A stretch of 64,000 bases of DNA from Candidatus Vicinibacter affinis (GCA_016714365.1 JADJNH010000005.1:1464501-1528500); one strand, 5' to 3'. Positions 43,468 through 52,107 are shown, numbered from the stretch's first letter. Program-made: numbers and translations. The notes: generated by a model from the letters alone, not told the origin.

Positions 43468-45837
43468 TTAATTCCTAAGCGGTTTATTATTCTCAAGCAT
43501 GTACTGGATTCTTTCCAATGTCTTTGGTTCCGAACAAAGGCTAAGGAAAGCTTCTCTCTCGATGTCTAATAAATATTGTTCACTAACTTTTTGAGGTGAG
43601 GAAAGATCTCCACCGCACAGAACATATGCAATTTTCTTAGCGATCTTTATATCGTGTTCTGAAGCATAGTTTCCTCTTTTAAGACTATTAGCCCCAGTAT
43701 ATAAAGCGGCAAGTCCCGAACGACCCAATACCATAACATCTTTGCGAGGGGTTCCAGCTATATAATTTTCATTTAATTGAAGAACTTTTTGTTTCGCTTG
43801 AAAGATTGAATTATTTCCATTGATACTTACCTGATCTCTTTTAGCTAGTAAATATCCATAATCGAATGCCTCATAGGCACTGGTGGCCACAGCAGCCATT
43901 GCAATTGTTTTAAATTTTTCTATCAACTGGGGAATGTGAACTTCCCCTTCCTTGAGTTGATCGGACAATCTTAGCGCAAATTCTTTTGTGCCGCCTCCTC
44001 CCGGTAATAATCCAACTCCGACTTCAACCAATCCAATATAAGATTCTACAGAACATACAGCTGCATCACAATGCATAAGGAGTTCAGTTCCACCTCCGAA
44101 TACGTATCCTTGGGTCGCGGTCACCACAGGAATCGAAGAATACCTGCACCGCATAGAAGTGTTTTGGAACAAACGAACCGCCATATCTAATTGATCATAA
44201 TCTTGTTGAAAGGCCATCATGCCTATCAACATTAAATTTGCACCTACAGTAAAATTGGCAGCATTATTTCCAATTACAATGCCCTTCCATCCTTGTGTTT
44301 CGGCAAGCAAAATAGATTCTTGAATGCCTGTTAAAATTCCCTCTCCAATAGCATTGTACTTGCTCCTGAACTCCAAACATAAAACCCCATCCCCAATGTC
44401 ATATAAATTAATTTCAGGGTTTTTAAATACAATCTTTTTCTCTTCTAAAAGCCTTAATTGAATATTCTCAGTCTGGCCGGGGAGTTCTGTGTATTCCGCT
44501 GTGGCTAAATCCCAATATGACAATCGGCCATCGATTTGTTTATAAAAACTGGAAGCATTGTGCAAAGACATATTTTTTACCCAATCCGGTTCTGTTAATC
44601 CAACTCCGTGGATCAACTCAATTCCTGATTCAAAACCTACCGCATCCCATGATTCAAATGGTCCCAAATCCCAACCGAAACCGTTTTTCATGGCAAGATC
44701 TATTGAAAAAAAATGATCTGCAATCTCGGGAATCCTTTGAGCAGAATAGGCAAATAAATATCCCAAAGATTTACGTACCAATTCGCCACCGGCATCATTA
44801 CATTTAATCAGTGCTCGCAATCTTTTAGGCAGATCTTCTATTTGCTTAGAAATCTGGATGCTTTCAAGTTTTGTCTTCGGTTCCTGACGGTATTCGTGTG
44901 TTTGAAGATCTAGAGCCAGAATTACATTTTTACCAAATTCATCTTTCTCTTCTGTTTTATTAAAAAATCCCTTACCAGACTTTTGCCCATAAAATTTATT
45001 GTCCATAAGAAATTTCAAATATGGAGGAAGCTGGAGAGCTTGAATCATCAAATCATTTGGGCAATTTTGTTTCAACCCCTGAATGACCATCATTGCAGTA
45101 TCCAGACCTACCAAATCAGTTAGCCTGAAAGTGCCTGATTTGGGTCTGCCCAGCGCGGGGCCGGTAAGTTTGTCTACTTCTCCAATGTTAAGGTTTAACT
45201 CATATGCAAGTTCAAATATTTTGGCCATGACCGGCACGCCGATTCTATTGGCTATAAAAGCTGGAGTGTCTTTGCACAGCACTACAGTTTTTCCGAGAAA
45301 TCGTGTACCAAAATGTTGAAGAAAAGTTATGACCTCTTCAGAGGTATCGACTGTAGGAATTAGTTCAAGTAATTTTAAATACCTTGGGGGATTGAAGAAA
45401 TGGGTTCCACAAAAATTCACTTTGAAATCTGCCGACCTTCCTTCTGTTAATAAATGAATTGGAATGCCTGAAGTATTGGAGGTAATCAGGCTCCCTGCCC
45501 TACGGTGTTTTTCAATTTTTTCATAAATAGATTTTTTAACATCCAGCTTTTCTACAACCACTTCCATAATCCAATCACAATCTACCAGTTTGTCTAAATC
45601 TTCATCATAGTTACCTATTGTGATTCGTTGAGTAAAATTTTTATGGAAAATATTTGAAGGTTTAGCTTTAATACATCGATCCAGCGCTTCACGGACAATT
45701 TTATTTTTATCAGTAGATTCATGAGCCAAATCAAGAAGTAAAACCTGAAAACCTGCTCCCGCAAAATGGCATGCGATGGATGAACCCATCAATCCTGAAC
45801 CAAGAATGGCAACTTTATTTATTCGTCTGGTATTCAT
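43468..45837 (-). CDS. fadN: 3-hydroxyacyl-CoA dehydrogenase / enoyl-CoA hydratase (FadN-like)
   Basis: 789 residues from the ATG at 45837 (an earlier start would overlap the inverted repeat). The N-terminal half is the NAD-binding dehydrogenase (KVAILGSGLMGSSIACHFAGAG) with SNTSGIPIHLL and the C-terminal dehydrogenase part. The C-terminal half is the crotonase domain (FRSKYNAIGEGIL, FTVGANL, YVFGGGTELLMHCD, VGLLPGGGGTKEFALR). Dehydrogenase-first order is that of Bacillus FadN, not of E. coli FadB. It catalyses two steps of fatty-acid beta-oxidation. No thiolase or acyl-CoA dehydrogenase gene is adjacent. A possible operator lies directly upstream (45841-45861). Confidence 0.93.
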   Translation of the reverse strand: MNTRRINKVAILGSGLMGSSIACHFAGAGFQVLLLDLAHESTDKNKIVREALDRCIKAKPSNIFHKNFTQRITIGNYDEDLDKLVDCDWIMEVVVEKLDVKKSIYEKIEKHRRAGSLITSNTSGIPIHLLTEGRSADFKVNFCGTHFFNPPRYLKLLELIPTVDTSEEVITFLQHFGTRFLGKTVVLCKDTPAFIANRIGVPVMAKIFELAYELNLNIGEVDKLTGPALGRPKSGTFRLTDLVGLDTAMMVIQGLKQNCPNDLMIQALQLPPYLKFLMDNKFYGQKSGKGFFNKTEEKDEFGKNVILALDLQTHEYRQEPKTKLESIQISKQIEDLPKRLRALIKCNDAGGELVRKSLGYLFAYSAQRIPEIADHFFSIDLAMKNGFGWDLGPFESWDAVGFESGIELIHGVGLTEPDWVKNMSLHNASSFYKQIDGRLSYWDLATAEYTELPGQTENIQLRLLEEKKIVFKNPEINLYDIGDGVLCLEFRSKYNAIGEGILTGIQESILLAETQGWKGIVIGNNAANFTVGANLMLIGMMAFQQDYDQLDMAVRLFQNTSMRCRYSSIPVVTATQGYVFGGGTELLMHCDAAVCSVESYIGLVEVGVGLLPGGGGTKEFALRLSDQLKEGEVHIPQLIEKFKTIAMAAVATSAYEAFDYGYLLAKRDQVSINGNNSIFQAKQKVLQLNENYIAGTPRKDVMVLGRSGLAALYTGANSLKRGNYASEHDIKIAKKIAYVLCGGDLSSPQKVSEQYLLDIEREAFLSLCSEPKTLERIQYMLENNKPLRN

Positions 45838-45840
45838 ACG

Positions 45841-45861
45841 GGTAAATTTCGTGAATTTACC
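45841..45861. promoter_or_regulatory. Inverted repeat at the FadN-like start codon
   Basis: GGTAAATT-TCGTG-AATTTACC, perfect 8-bp arms around a 5-nt spacer, 3 nt before the ATG (45837). It could be a repressor operator or a hairpin over the initiation region. A TATCTTTTG run further upstream (around 45880) may be the promoter. Confidence 0.5.
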
Positions 45862-45915
45862 GATAATGCCAATAGAAATCAAAAGATAATGAAAAACTAC
45901 TCAAGAAACCAAATT

Positions 45916-46755
45916 CTATGGTCTTATTGATTTTTTGAATAATCTTTGTGTCTTTAAAGTTTCTCCGGAATTGGTTTGAAATTGTAAAAGATAAACACCA
46001 TCTATTAAATCAGCCACACTGAACCATTTTCTACCAATTTCAAGCGGCACTGTTTTTAAACTTTTACCTAAGAGATCACGGATAATAATCTTGCTAACCC
46101 TACCGCTTTCATCTCTTACATTTACCAAATCATACGCTGGATTAGGATAGAAACTAATTAGACTGCCTGAAACAAAATTATTATTTCCAGAGGTAAGGTC
46201 TTCGTTTAATTGCAGGTTAACTTTTGCGGATCCATCACCGGAGAGATCATTATCAGCGTTAACTCCATTCCCGGCAGCGTAAAAACTCACAGGACCAGAA
46301 CCTGCTGCAGGCGCAACCCAGTTAATTTCAAAAATGTTGACATCACTACGGCCGTTGTGTTCTGCATACAGTCTATTGTTCAAAGCGGTACTGATTTTGA
46401 CATTTTTAGTGGCAGGACTTAAAGTCTTTAAGTCAGGACCATCTACTCCTACTGCGGCATTTAGGACCAACATTTGGAATCCATACCCCTTTGGTGTGTT
46501 TCCGCCTATATGATTTACAGAAACCTTCACCAAGTACTTTTCTCCAGGTTTGTACGTGACCACAGTATCTCCATTCAGGAAGACCTGAAGTTTAAGACTT
46601 ACATCAATGGGACCATTGTGACAACTTTTACAAACTGTATTTTCCTTTGGCGCACCGGTACTTCCTATTCCCTGAGAACCTGCCCGACCTCCTTTATTGG
46701 ACATGGTAACAATGCCAAGAAATGCCAAAACAAAAAATGTATACAAATATTTCAT
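45916..46755 (-). CDS. Choice-of-anchor V protein with T9SS sorting domain and CxxCH motif
   Basis: 279 residues from the ATG at 46755, the start of a signal peptide (MKYLYTFFVLAFLGIVTMS). After a Gly-rich segment, CKSCHNG is a CxxCH motif of the kind that binds c-type heme or sits at the entry of choice-of-anchor V (Reelin-like) domains: KNTPKGYGFQMLVLNA and FEINWVAP fill about residues 60-190. A type A sorting domain ends the protein (FYPNPAYDLVNV, LIDGVYLLQF, KTQRLFKKS). I infer surface export by T9SS. Function unknown; heme attachment is possible but not shown by sequence. Confidence 0.8.
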   Translation of the reverse strand: MKYLYTFFVLAFLGIVTMSNKGGRAGSQGIGSTGAPKENTVCKSCHNGPIDVSLKLQVFLNGDTVVTYKPGEKYLVKVSVNHIGGNTPKGYGFQMLVLNAAVGVDGPDLKTLSPATKNVKISTALNNRLYAEHNGRSDVNIFEINWVAPAAGSGPVSFYAAGNGVNADNDLSGDGSAKVNLQLNEDLTSGNNNFVSGSLISFYPNPAYDLVNVRDESGRVSKIIIRDLLGKSLKTVPLEIGRKWFSVADLIDGVYLLQFQTNSGETLKTQRLFKKSIRP

Positions 46756-46775
46756 AAGCCTGGAGTTTAGTGTGA

Positions 46776-46783
46776 CAAAATTA
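46776..46783 (-). promoter_or_regulatory. -7 box of the choice-of-anchor V gene
   Basis: TAATTTTG on the minus strand, matching TAnnTTTG, 20 nt before the chosen ATG at 46755. An ATG further upstream at 46791 would lie behind the promoter, which supports the later start. Confidence 0.5.
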
Positions 46784-46871
46784 ACATCCATTTCATGGAC
46801 AACCTTTTAAGGTAATGTTAATTATGCCAGGACAATTTAATTGCGTATTTGACTTTGAAAAGGACTATAAG

Positions 46872-47417
46872 TTAAAAATTGTACTCAGTATTTTTTCCTT
46901 TTATTCCTTTAAACAATGATTCCAGGTAAGCCATGTCTTTTTGTGGGTCTTCCGTTGGAATAAATGGTTGCAGGAATTTTACCTCATGGGTGCCAAAGTC
47001 AAATTGACATGGAATTATTGGAACTCCGGCACCTTTGGCGATAAAGTAAAATCCCGTTTTAAAGTGTTCAACCTTCTTTCTAGTGCCTTCAGGTGCCATG
47101 ACAATTGCGAATTCTTCATGAGCATTGAATACATCTACATATGACTGTACCAGATTTGTCGATTTATTTCTTTCCACCGGGTATCCTCCTAAGGCTCTAA
47201 ATATTATCCCGAGGGGGAATCTGAACAGGCTCGATTTTCCCAGGTATTTGACCTTGTCCAGACCACAAGCCTTTCGAACCATCAGTCCTAAGGGAAAATC
47301 CCAATTAGAAGTATGGGGCGCAACTATGATGATGTACTTCTTTAGAGAAGGCAGTTTTTCAAACCCAATTGTCTTCCAACCCAATAAATGGAGTAACAGC
47401 CTGCAGATCCATGCCAT
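46872..47417 (-). CDS. plsC: 1-acyl-glycerol-3-phosphate acyltransferase-like protein
   Basis: 181 residues, short for PlsC. The catalytic HX4D is His35-Asp40 (HTSNWD), and EGTRKK is the glycerol-phosphate binding block. FYFIAKGAGVPIIP is the third motif. It acylates lysophosphatidate or a related lysolipid at the inner membrane. No full membrane helix is evident; the N-terminus is amphipathic. It is divergent from the Kir channel gene, with overlapping promoters (47417-47478). Confidence 0.88.
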   Translation of the reverse strand: MAWICRLLLHLLGWKTIGFEKLPSLKKYIIIVAPHTSNWDFPLGLMVRKACGLDKVKYLGKSSLFRFPLGIIFRALGGYPVERNKSTNLVQSYVDVFNAHEEFAIVMAPEGTRKKVEHFKTGFYFIAKGAGVPIIPCQFDFGTHEVKFLQPFIPTEDPQKDMAYLESLFKGIKGKNTEYNF

Positions 47418-47424
47418 ATCTTTG
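47417..47424 (+). promoter_or_regulatory. -7 box of the Kir channel gene
   Basis: TATCTTTG, perfect TAnnTTTG, 16 nt before the Kir ATG at 47440. It touches the start codon of the divergent plsC gene (47415-47417). Confidence 0.55.
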
Positions 47425-47439
47425 AGCTTAATTTATTTT

Positions 47440-48375
47440 ATGATTAACAAAGCTAATCAAGATAACGGGAATCTCAAAAATGCTGAAGATTCTGGTTTTG
47501 GCAAATCCTACAGTGCACAATTTGGTAGAATGATTTTACCTAATGGGAGATTCAACATAGTTCGAGTGGGTAAAAAAACACATTCTTGGTTTCATGAACT
47601 GATTAATTTAACCTGGCCTGTATTTCTATTATTGATATTTGTTTTTTATTGCCTGATCAACTTTTTTTTTGCAGGTGCTTATTTCTTATTAGGACCGGAG
47701 CAAATCAATGGCATTAGCCCAGGGCCAGACTGGTCATTGTTTTTACAATGTTATTTCTTTTCAGTTCAATCGTTTACTACTGTAGGATATGGCGGCCTTC
47801 ATCCAATTGGTTTTGGGGCGAGTTTTTTAGCCGGCGTAGAGGCATTGTCTGGATTATTGACTTTTGCAATTTTCACAGGCTTGGTATATTCTAAATTCTC
47901 CATTCCCGGAAAGCATATAATCGCTTCAAACAAGCTTCTTTTTGCCCCTTATAAGGAAATAAAATCTGTACAGGTTAGAATTGCCAATGAAAACCAGTAC
48001 GACTTGCTGGATATTGAAGCAAACTTAATTGTAGCCTACATCCCGGAACAATCAAACATCCGGGTTGTCAGAACACTACCACTTGAAATTAAAAAAATAG
48101 CTATGTTTCCACTCAGTTGGACCTTGGTTCACCCCTTAAATGAAGAGAGTGAGTTGAAAAACTTTTCAAAGGAAGAATTCATGAACCTCAACTTTGAATT
48201 CATTTTATTGGTCAGTGCTTATGACGAAGGTACAGGCAGGACGATCAAAAGTATACATTCATTTGATCACAATAGCTTTGTATTTAATGCTAAATTCAAA
48301 CCAATGTTTGATCTGAAAGATGGAAGAACCTTCCTTCATCTTGATAAAATCAACGAAATTGAAATCTTGGATTAA
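47440..48375 (+). CDS. Inward-rectifier potassium channel (KirBac-like)
   Basis: 311 residues from the ATG at 47440, 16 nt after a -7 box; an upstream in-frame start at 47125 lies in the plsC coding region and is not used. Slide helix and TM1 (about 50-75), pore helix and selectivity filter TTVGYGG (about residues 113-119), TM2 (about 126-150), then a beta-rich cytoplasmic domain to the end. KirBac channels conduct K+ and are closed by PIP2-like lipids and polyamines in studied examples. It is divergent from plsC. Confidence 0.93.
   Translation: MINKANQDNGNLKNAEDSGFGKSYSAQFGRMILPNGRFNIVRVGKKTHSWFHELINLTWPVFLLLIFVFYCLINFFFAGAYFLLGPEQINGISPGPDWSLFLQCYFFSVQSFTTVGYGGLHPIGFGASFLAGVEALSGLLTFAIFTGLVYSKFSIPGKHIIASNKLLFAPYKEIKSVQVRIANENQYDLLDIEANLIVAYIPEQSNIRVVRTLPLEIKKIAMFPLSWTLVHPLNEESELKNFSKEEFMNLNFEFILLVSAYDEGTGRTIKSIHSFDHNSFVFNAKFKPMFDLKDGRTFLHLDKINEIEILD
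47448..47478 (-). promoter_or_regulatory. Promoter of plsC inside the Kir coding start
   Basis: Minus strand: TTTG (47478-47475), 19-nt spacer, TAGCTTTG (47455-47448). It is inside codons 3-13 of the Kir gene, and its transcript would overlap the Kir leader. Confidence 0.55.
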
Positions 48376-48417
48376 ACCAATTGAACAATTAATTATCTAA
48401 CATATAAATCGATTCTT

Positions 48418-48981
48418 TTGAAACATGCAGATGATGAAATAATACTGGGTTTAATTAAAAACTCCGGGAGTCTGGAGAAGGGTTTTAGAGCCCTGATGGA
48501 GAAATATCAGGAAAAACTGTACTGGAACATCAGAAGGATGGTGTTGAATCATGACGATGCAGATGACGTTCTGCAAAATACCTTCATCAAGGTTTATCGT
48601 AACATTGAGCAATTTGAACAGAAAAGCAGCCTTTTTACCTGGTTGTATAGAATCGCTACCAATGAAACCCTTAGTTTTATTGAGAGAAACAAGAAGTGGA
48701 AGCACGACAATCTTGAAGATCAGAGTGAACATCCAGCGATTTTGGCCTTGAAATCGGATCCTTATTTTGATGGAGATGAAATCAGTCTAAGGTTGGAAGC
48801 TGCGGTCTTAACATTACCTGACAAGCAAAGGCAAGTCTTTCAGATGAGGTATTATGAAGTGATGACGTATAAAGAAATTGCAGAAATATTAGATACTTCA
48901 GAGGGGGCTTTAAAAGCTTCATTTCATCATGCTGTAAAGAAAATTGAAGAATATGTTAAATCTAAAGAAGATAGCTTTTAA
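48418..48981 (+). CDS. RNA polymerase ECF sigma factor
   Basis: 187 residues, starting with TTG at 48418 (no ATG in frame before the conserved region). Sigma region 2 (FRALMEKYQEKLYWNIRRMV and DDVLQNTFIKVYRNIEQF) and region 4 (LPDKQRQVFQMRYYEVMTYKEIAEIL) are complete. It directs polymerase to extracytoplasmic-stress genes. The next two genes (12 and 11 nt downstream) encode a single-pass membrane protein and a secreted helical protein, the usual layout of sigma, anti-sigma and envelope partner. Confidence 0.95.
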   Translation: MKHADDEIILGLIKNSGSLEKGFRALMEKYQEKLYWNIRRMVLNHDDADDVLQNTFIKVYRNIEQFEQKSSLFTWLYRIATNETLSFIERNKKWKHDNLEDQSEHPAILALKSDPYFDGDEISLRLEAAVLTLPDKQRQVFQMRYYEVMTYKEIAEILDTSEGALKASFHHAVKKIEEYVKSKEDSF

Positions 48982-48993
48982 CTTTTTGAATAA

Positions 48994-49623
48994 ATGGAAG
49001 ATAATATAAAATATGAACCTGAATTCTTGCTTCCATTAAAGGGCAAGGGAGGATTTATAGTGCCAGATCATTATTTTGATGAATTTTTAATCAGAAATGA
49101 AAAAATAAATGAATTTGGTTTTGCCGCAACAAATTTACCAAAAAAGGATGTTAAAATTTGTCCGGATGATTATTTTGCAAAACTACCGGAGTTGATTTTA
49201 GATAAAGTAAAGATTAGTGAGGTTCTACCAGTTGACAATAAGACGAAATTCTTACTCCCGGAAGGCTATTTTAAGGAATTGTCAGACAAGGTTTTGGATC
49301 GAATAAGCCATGATGAAAAATTATCAATAAAAAAGTCAACTCGAAATATTTTTAAAAGTAGTTGGATTTATGCGGTTGCCGCGATGTTTGTAATGGCTGT
49401 TTCTATTGTAGTAATTAACTTCCAAAATAATCAAGCCAGTATCAAATATGATCTTAGTAAAATTGATGAAGAAGTATTGTTGGAATATGCATTTGAAAAT
49501 GCCGAAAGTATTGATTCTGAAAGTTTAGCAAATTTGTTGGAAGATGGGGATTTGGATTTAATGGATGTTAACTTCGATTTAGGCGGTAATGATTTAGAAG
49601 AAATGATTGAATTTTATCAATAA
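48994..49623 (+). CDS. Single-pass membrane protein, probable anti-sigma factor
   Basis: 209 residues. The cytoplasmic half (1-110) contains three copies of a P-x-x-YF motif: FIVPDHYFDEFL, ICPDDYFAKLPELIL and LLPEGYFKELSDKVL. A membrane helix (about 126-145: SWIYAVAAMFVMAVSIVVI) follows, and the outer half ends acidic. It lies between the ECF sigma gene and a Spy-like gene, so anti-sigma function is likely, though it is not a ZAS-type zinc protein (no HxxxCxxC). The repeated motif could be the sigma-binding part (inference). Confidence 0.7.
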   Translation: MEDNIKYEPEFLLPLKGKGGFIVPDHYFDEFLIRNEKINEFGFAATNLPKKDVKICPDDYFAKLPELILDKVKISEVLPVDNKTKFLLPEGYFKELSDKVLDRISHDEKLSIKKSTRNIFKSSWIYAVAAMFVMAVSIVVINFQNNQASIKYDLSKIDEEVLLEYAFENAESIDSESLANLLEDGDLDLMDVNFDLGGNDLEEMIEFYQ

Positions 49624-49634
49624 ATATAAATATT

Positions 49635-50102
49635 ATGAGAAGTGTGATTGTAATTATGTTTGGTTTGCTTGTGAACGCCAATGTGATTTTTGCTCAGGTA
49701 AACAGTGCTGATGATTTTAGTAAAAAGGAGAGGTTCAGGGAAAAGCTTGAAGCCCAAAGAATTGCTTATATTACAAATAAATTGGATTTAAGTTCCGATG
49801 AATCAATCAAGTTTTGGCCAGTTTATAATGAATATGCTAAAAAGAGATTGGAGGTCAGAAGAGAGAACAGGGATTTAAGAAAAGGCAAAGGATCCGATCA
49901 AATGGATTCCAGAAATTCTGTTGATGATCAATTGGCAATGCAAGAAAAAGAACTGCAGTTAAAAAGGGATTATTACGGAAAATTTAAGCAATTGTTGCCT
50001 GAAAGAAAATTGATCAGGCTTGAGGAGGTTGAGAAAGAGTTTAATATGGAAGTCATCAAAACGCTTAGAGAAAAAAGAAATAATAGGGCAGGAGGAAGAT
50101 AG
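49635..50102 (+). CDS. Secreted helical protein of the ECF-sigma operon (Spy/CpxP-like)
   Basis: 155 residues. Signal peptide to about residue 20 (NVIFAQ). The rest is long, highly charged amphipathic helices: EAQRIAYITNKLDLSSDESIKFW and KELQLKRDYYGKFKQLLPERKLIRLEEVEKEF, which carry the LT/LP-x-x-Q/R type spacing of periplasmic heavy-metal or stress sensors. It follows the anti-sigma-like gene by 11 nt. I infer a periplasmic regulator or chaperone acting on the sigma system. Confidence 0.7.
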   Translation: MRSVIVIMFGLLVNANVIFAQVNSADDFSKKERFREKLEAQRIAYITNKLDLSSDESIKFWPVYNEYAKKRLEVRRENRDLRKGKGSDQMDSRNSVDDQLAMQEKELQLKRDYYGKFKQLLPERKLIRLEEVEKEFNMEVIKTLREKRNNRAGGR

Positions 50103-50419
50103 AATTCTTATGTAAGGTTTGAGGCGATTGCCTTGATTTACGATTCCATCAATTAACCTAAGTGTAGTTTTTCTTGACATTATTGTAAGTAGATCAACTA
50201 TTTGATATGTCTGTTGGCCAATTTTGTTCATATAACAACGGAGCCTATTGTAAAGTCGGGAGTTACCCTTTTAGTAGTTCGGCTAGAAAATCATTAGACC
50301 CGGGTTTCTAGGTAAATCAGAGACACAAAATTAATGCTTAAATTCTAACCTTTGGGTTGCCGTTTGTCGATTAAACTGTATTGGAAGAAAGAGAAAACCG
50401 TACAATCAAATTGATAGAT
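50103..50419. other. Intergenic stretch between the ECF operon and rplY
   Basis: About 315 bp with no recognisable gene, RNA fold or repeat. It separates a plus-strand operon end from the terminator of the minus-strand rplY gene. No U-tract terminator for the ECF operon was found. Confidence 0.5.
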
Positions 50420-50450
50420 CAAAAAAAAACGGACACCATCTGGCATCCGT
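50420..50450 (-). terminator. Terminator after rplY
   Basis: On the minus strand ACGGATGCC pairs with GGTGTCCGT (two G-U pairs), 4-nt loop, followed by about nine U. It lies 49 nt after the rplY stop codon. Confidence 0.85.
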
Positions 50451-50498
50451 ATATTTTGGTTTAACCTAATTTCCAAATTAGGATAAAAGAAGAGTTAA

Positions 50499-51083
50499 TT
50501 ACTTTTTAGCTGGTGTCGCAGCTTCAGTAGTTTTTAATGCCCTTGGAATCTCTATTGACACAATTGGGGTGGCAGCCGGAGTGATAATTTCAATACCCTT
50601 TTCAGGGGAAATGTCCCTGATTCTCATGGTTTGACCCAAATCCAAGGTAGTGATGTCGACAAAAAGTTCTGAGACCAAGTGTTCAGGAACCGTTTTTATT
50701 TTAATCATTCGCATCCTTTGAACCATTTTACCCCCAGATTTCACACCTGCAGCGGCACCTTTCAGCCTGAGAGGGAGTTCAACTTTAATAGAAGTTCCCG
50801 GAACCAATTTTAAGAAATCTATATGCACAACCGCATCAGTAACGGGGTGCCATTGTATTTCCTTTAATATACATCGATGGGTTTTTCCGCCTAGCACAAT
50901 GTCCGCATATTTAAAATCCGGATTGTAAATCAAGGATTTCAGATCTGCATTGGTTGCATTGAACTGTATATTCTCTTCTTTGGAATACAGAACACATGGT
51001 ACAAGGCCTTCTTTACGGTAAGATTTGGCGGCCTCTTTACCTATTTTACTTCTTTCTTGACCGTTGATAACGACTGATTTCAT
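50499..51083 (-). CDS. rplY: 50S ribosomal protein L25 (Ctc/TL5 type)
   Basis: 194 residues, the long two-domain Ctc/TL5 form. The N-terminal RNA-binding domain has GQERSKIGKEAAKSYRKEGLVPCVLYSKEEN and HRCILKEIQWHPVTDAVVHIDFL. The C-terminal beta domain has LRLKGAAAGVKSGGKM and SVEIP. It binds 5S rRNA. It is followed by a terminator and begins 71 nt from the prs stop codon; a TATCTTTG box at 51118 provides a likely promoter. Confidence 0.95.
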   Translation of the reverse strand: MKSVVINGQERSKIGKEAAKSYRKEGLVPCVLYSKEENIQFNATNADLKSLIYNPDFKYADIVLGGKTHRCILKEIQWHPVTDAVVHIDFLKLVPGTSIKVELPLRLKGAAAGVKSGGKMVQRMRMIKIKTVPEHLVSELFVDITTLDLGQTMRIRDISPEKGIEIITPAATPIVSIEIPRALKTTEAATPAKK

Positions 51084-51117
51084 GAATCTTCAGTTTAAAA
51101 ATTCTTTAAAAGGAGCG

Positions 51118-51125
51118 CAAAGATA
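51118..51125 (-). promoter_or_regulatory. -7 box of rplY
   Basis: TATCTTTG on the minus strand (51125-51118), perfect TAnnTTTG, 35 nt before the rplY ATG at 51083. No clear -33 partner. Confidence 0.5.
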
Positions 51126-51153
51126 GCAAGAAACTCAATAAAATGGTAAAAAT

Positions 51154-52089
51154 TTAGCTTTTATCCATAAATAATGCAGTAATTGATCTGTGCTCATGGG
51201 TATTTCGAATGGCCCTTGCAAATAATTTTGCGGAAGACAGGACGGTGATTTTTGGAATTTCCTTCCGTAAGGGCAGCGTGTCAGAGACAATAAGCTCGTC
51301 TATGGAGGAATTCATAATGACCTCATAAGCTTTGCCGGATAAGACCGGGTGGGTGCAAATTGCTTTTACCTTGGTGGCTCCTTTGGCAATTAGGGCATCG
51401 GCAGCCTTGGACAAAGTCCCGGCAGTATCTACAATATCATCGATCAAGTATACTTCTTTCCCTTTAGGGTCACCTATGACCGTAATTCCTTCAACTTCAT
51501 TAGCCTTTTTACGGTATTTGTCACAGATAACTAGGTCTTTCTGAAAATATTTAGCATAATTTCTGGCTCTTTTAACCCCACCCACATCAGCACAGGAAAA
51601 AATGACATTTTCCATATTGGTATTTTCCAGAAAGGGCATGAATATCGCTTCAGATTTTAGATGATCCACAGGGATGTCAAAAAAGCCCTGAATCTGATCA
51701 GCATGTAGGTCCATGGTCATGATTCTGTTGGCTCCGGCAGCTTGAATTAGATTTGCGATAAGTTTTGATGAAATTGGAACCCTAGGCTTATCTTTTCGGT
51801 CCTGCCTGGCATATCCAAAATAAGGAATGACCGCAGTAATATAGTCTGCGGAAGCTCTTTTGGCTGCATCGATCATCAACAACAACTCCAGAAGGTTGTC
51901 TGATGGGGCAAAAGTAGATTGTATGAAGAAGGAAAATGTGCCTCTTACGGACTCATTTATAACCGGTTGCATTTCTCCATCTGAAAATTTCTGAATGTTC
52001 ATGTCTCCAAGAGGAAATCCATAATGGTCAGAAATTTGACTGGCGAGATACATTGATTGGGTTCCTGAAAAAAGCTTTACGTGTTGCAT
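51154..52089 (-). CDS. prs: Ribose-phosphate pyrophosphokinase (PRPP synthetase)
   Basis: 311 residues from the ATG at 52089. A TTG 21 nt further upstream overlaps the promoter box at 52108-52115, so the later start is preferred. QHVKLFSGTQSMYLASQ, FSDGEMQPVINESVRG, IPYFGYARQDRK and the PRPP-binding loop VYLIDDIVDTAGTL are all present, and the length is normal. It makes PRPP for nucleotide, histidine and tryptophan synthesis. It is divergent from the SET-domain gene. Confidence 0.97.
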   Translation of the reverse strand: MQHVKLFSGTQSMYLASQISDHYGFPLGDMNIQKFSDGEMQPVINESVRGTFSFFIQSTFAPSDNLLELLLMIDAAKRASADYITAVIPYFGYARQDRKDKPRVPISSKLIANLIQAAGANRIMTMDLHADQIQGFFDIPVDHLKSEAIFMPFLENTNMENVIFSCADVGGVKRARNYAKYFQKDLVICDKYRKKANEVEGITVIGDPKGKEVYLIDDIVDTAGTLSKAADALIAKGATKVKAICTHPVLSGKAYEVIMNSSIDELIVSDTLPLRKEIPKITVLSSAKLFARAIRNTHEHRSITALFMDKS

Positions 52090-52107
52090 CTTTGGTAATA
52101 TGAAGAA

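Noticed and set aside
47125..47439. 105 extra residues upstream of the Kir channel in the same frame
   Set aside because: That part is antisense to plsC and has no channel-like sequence, and a -7 box sits just before the ATG at 47440.
50103..50498. Small RNA such as 6S or tmRNA in the gap after the ECF operon
   Set aside because: Only short, weak inverted repeats were visible, apart from the rplY terminator; no match to a known RNA layout.
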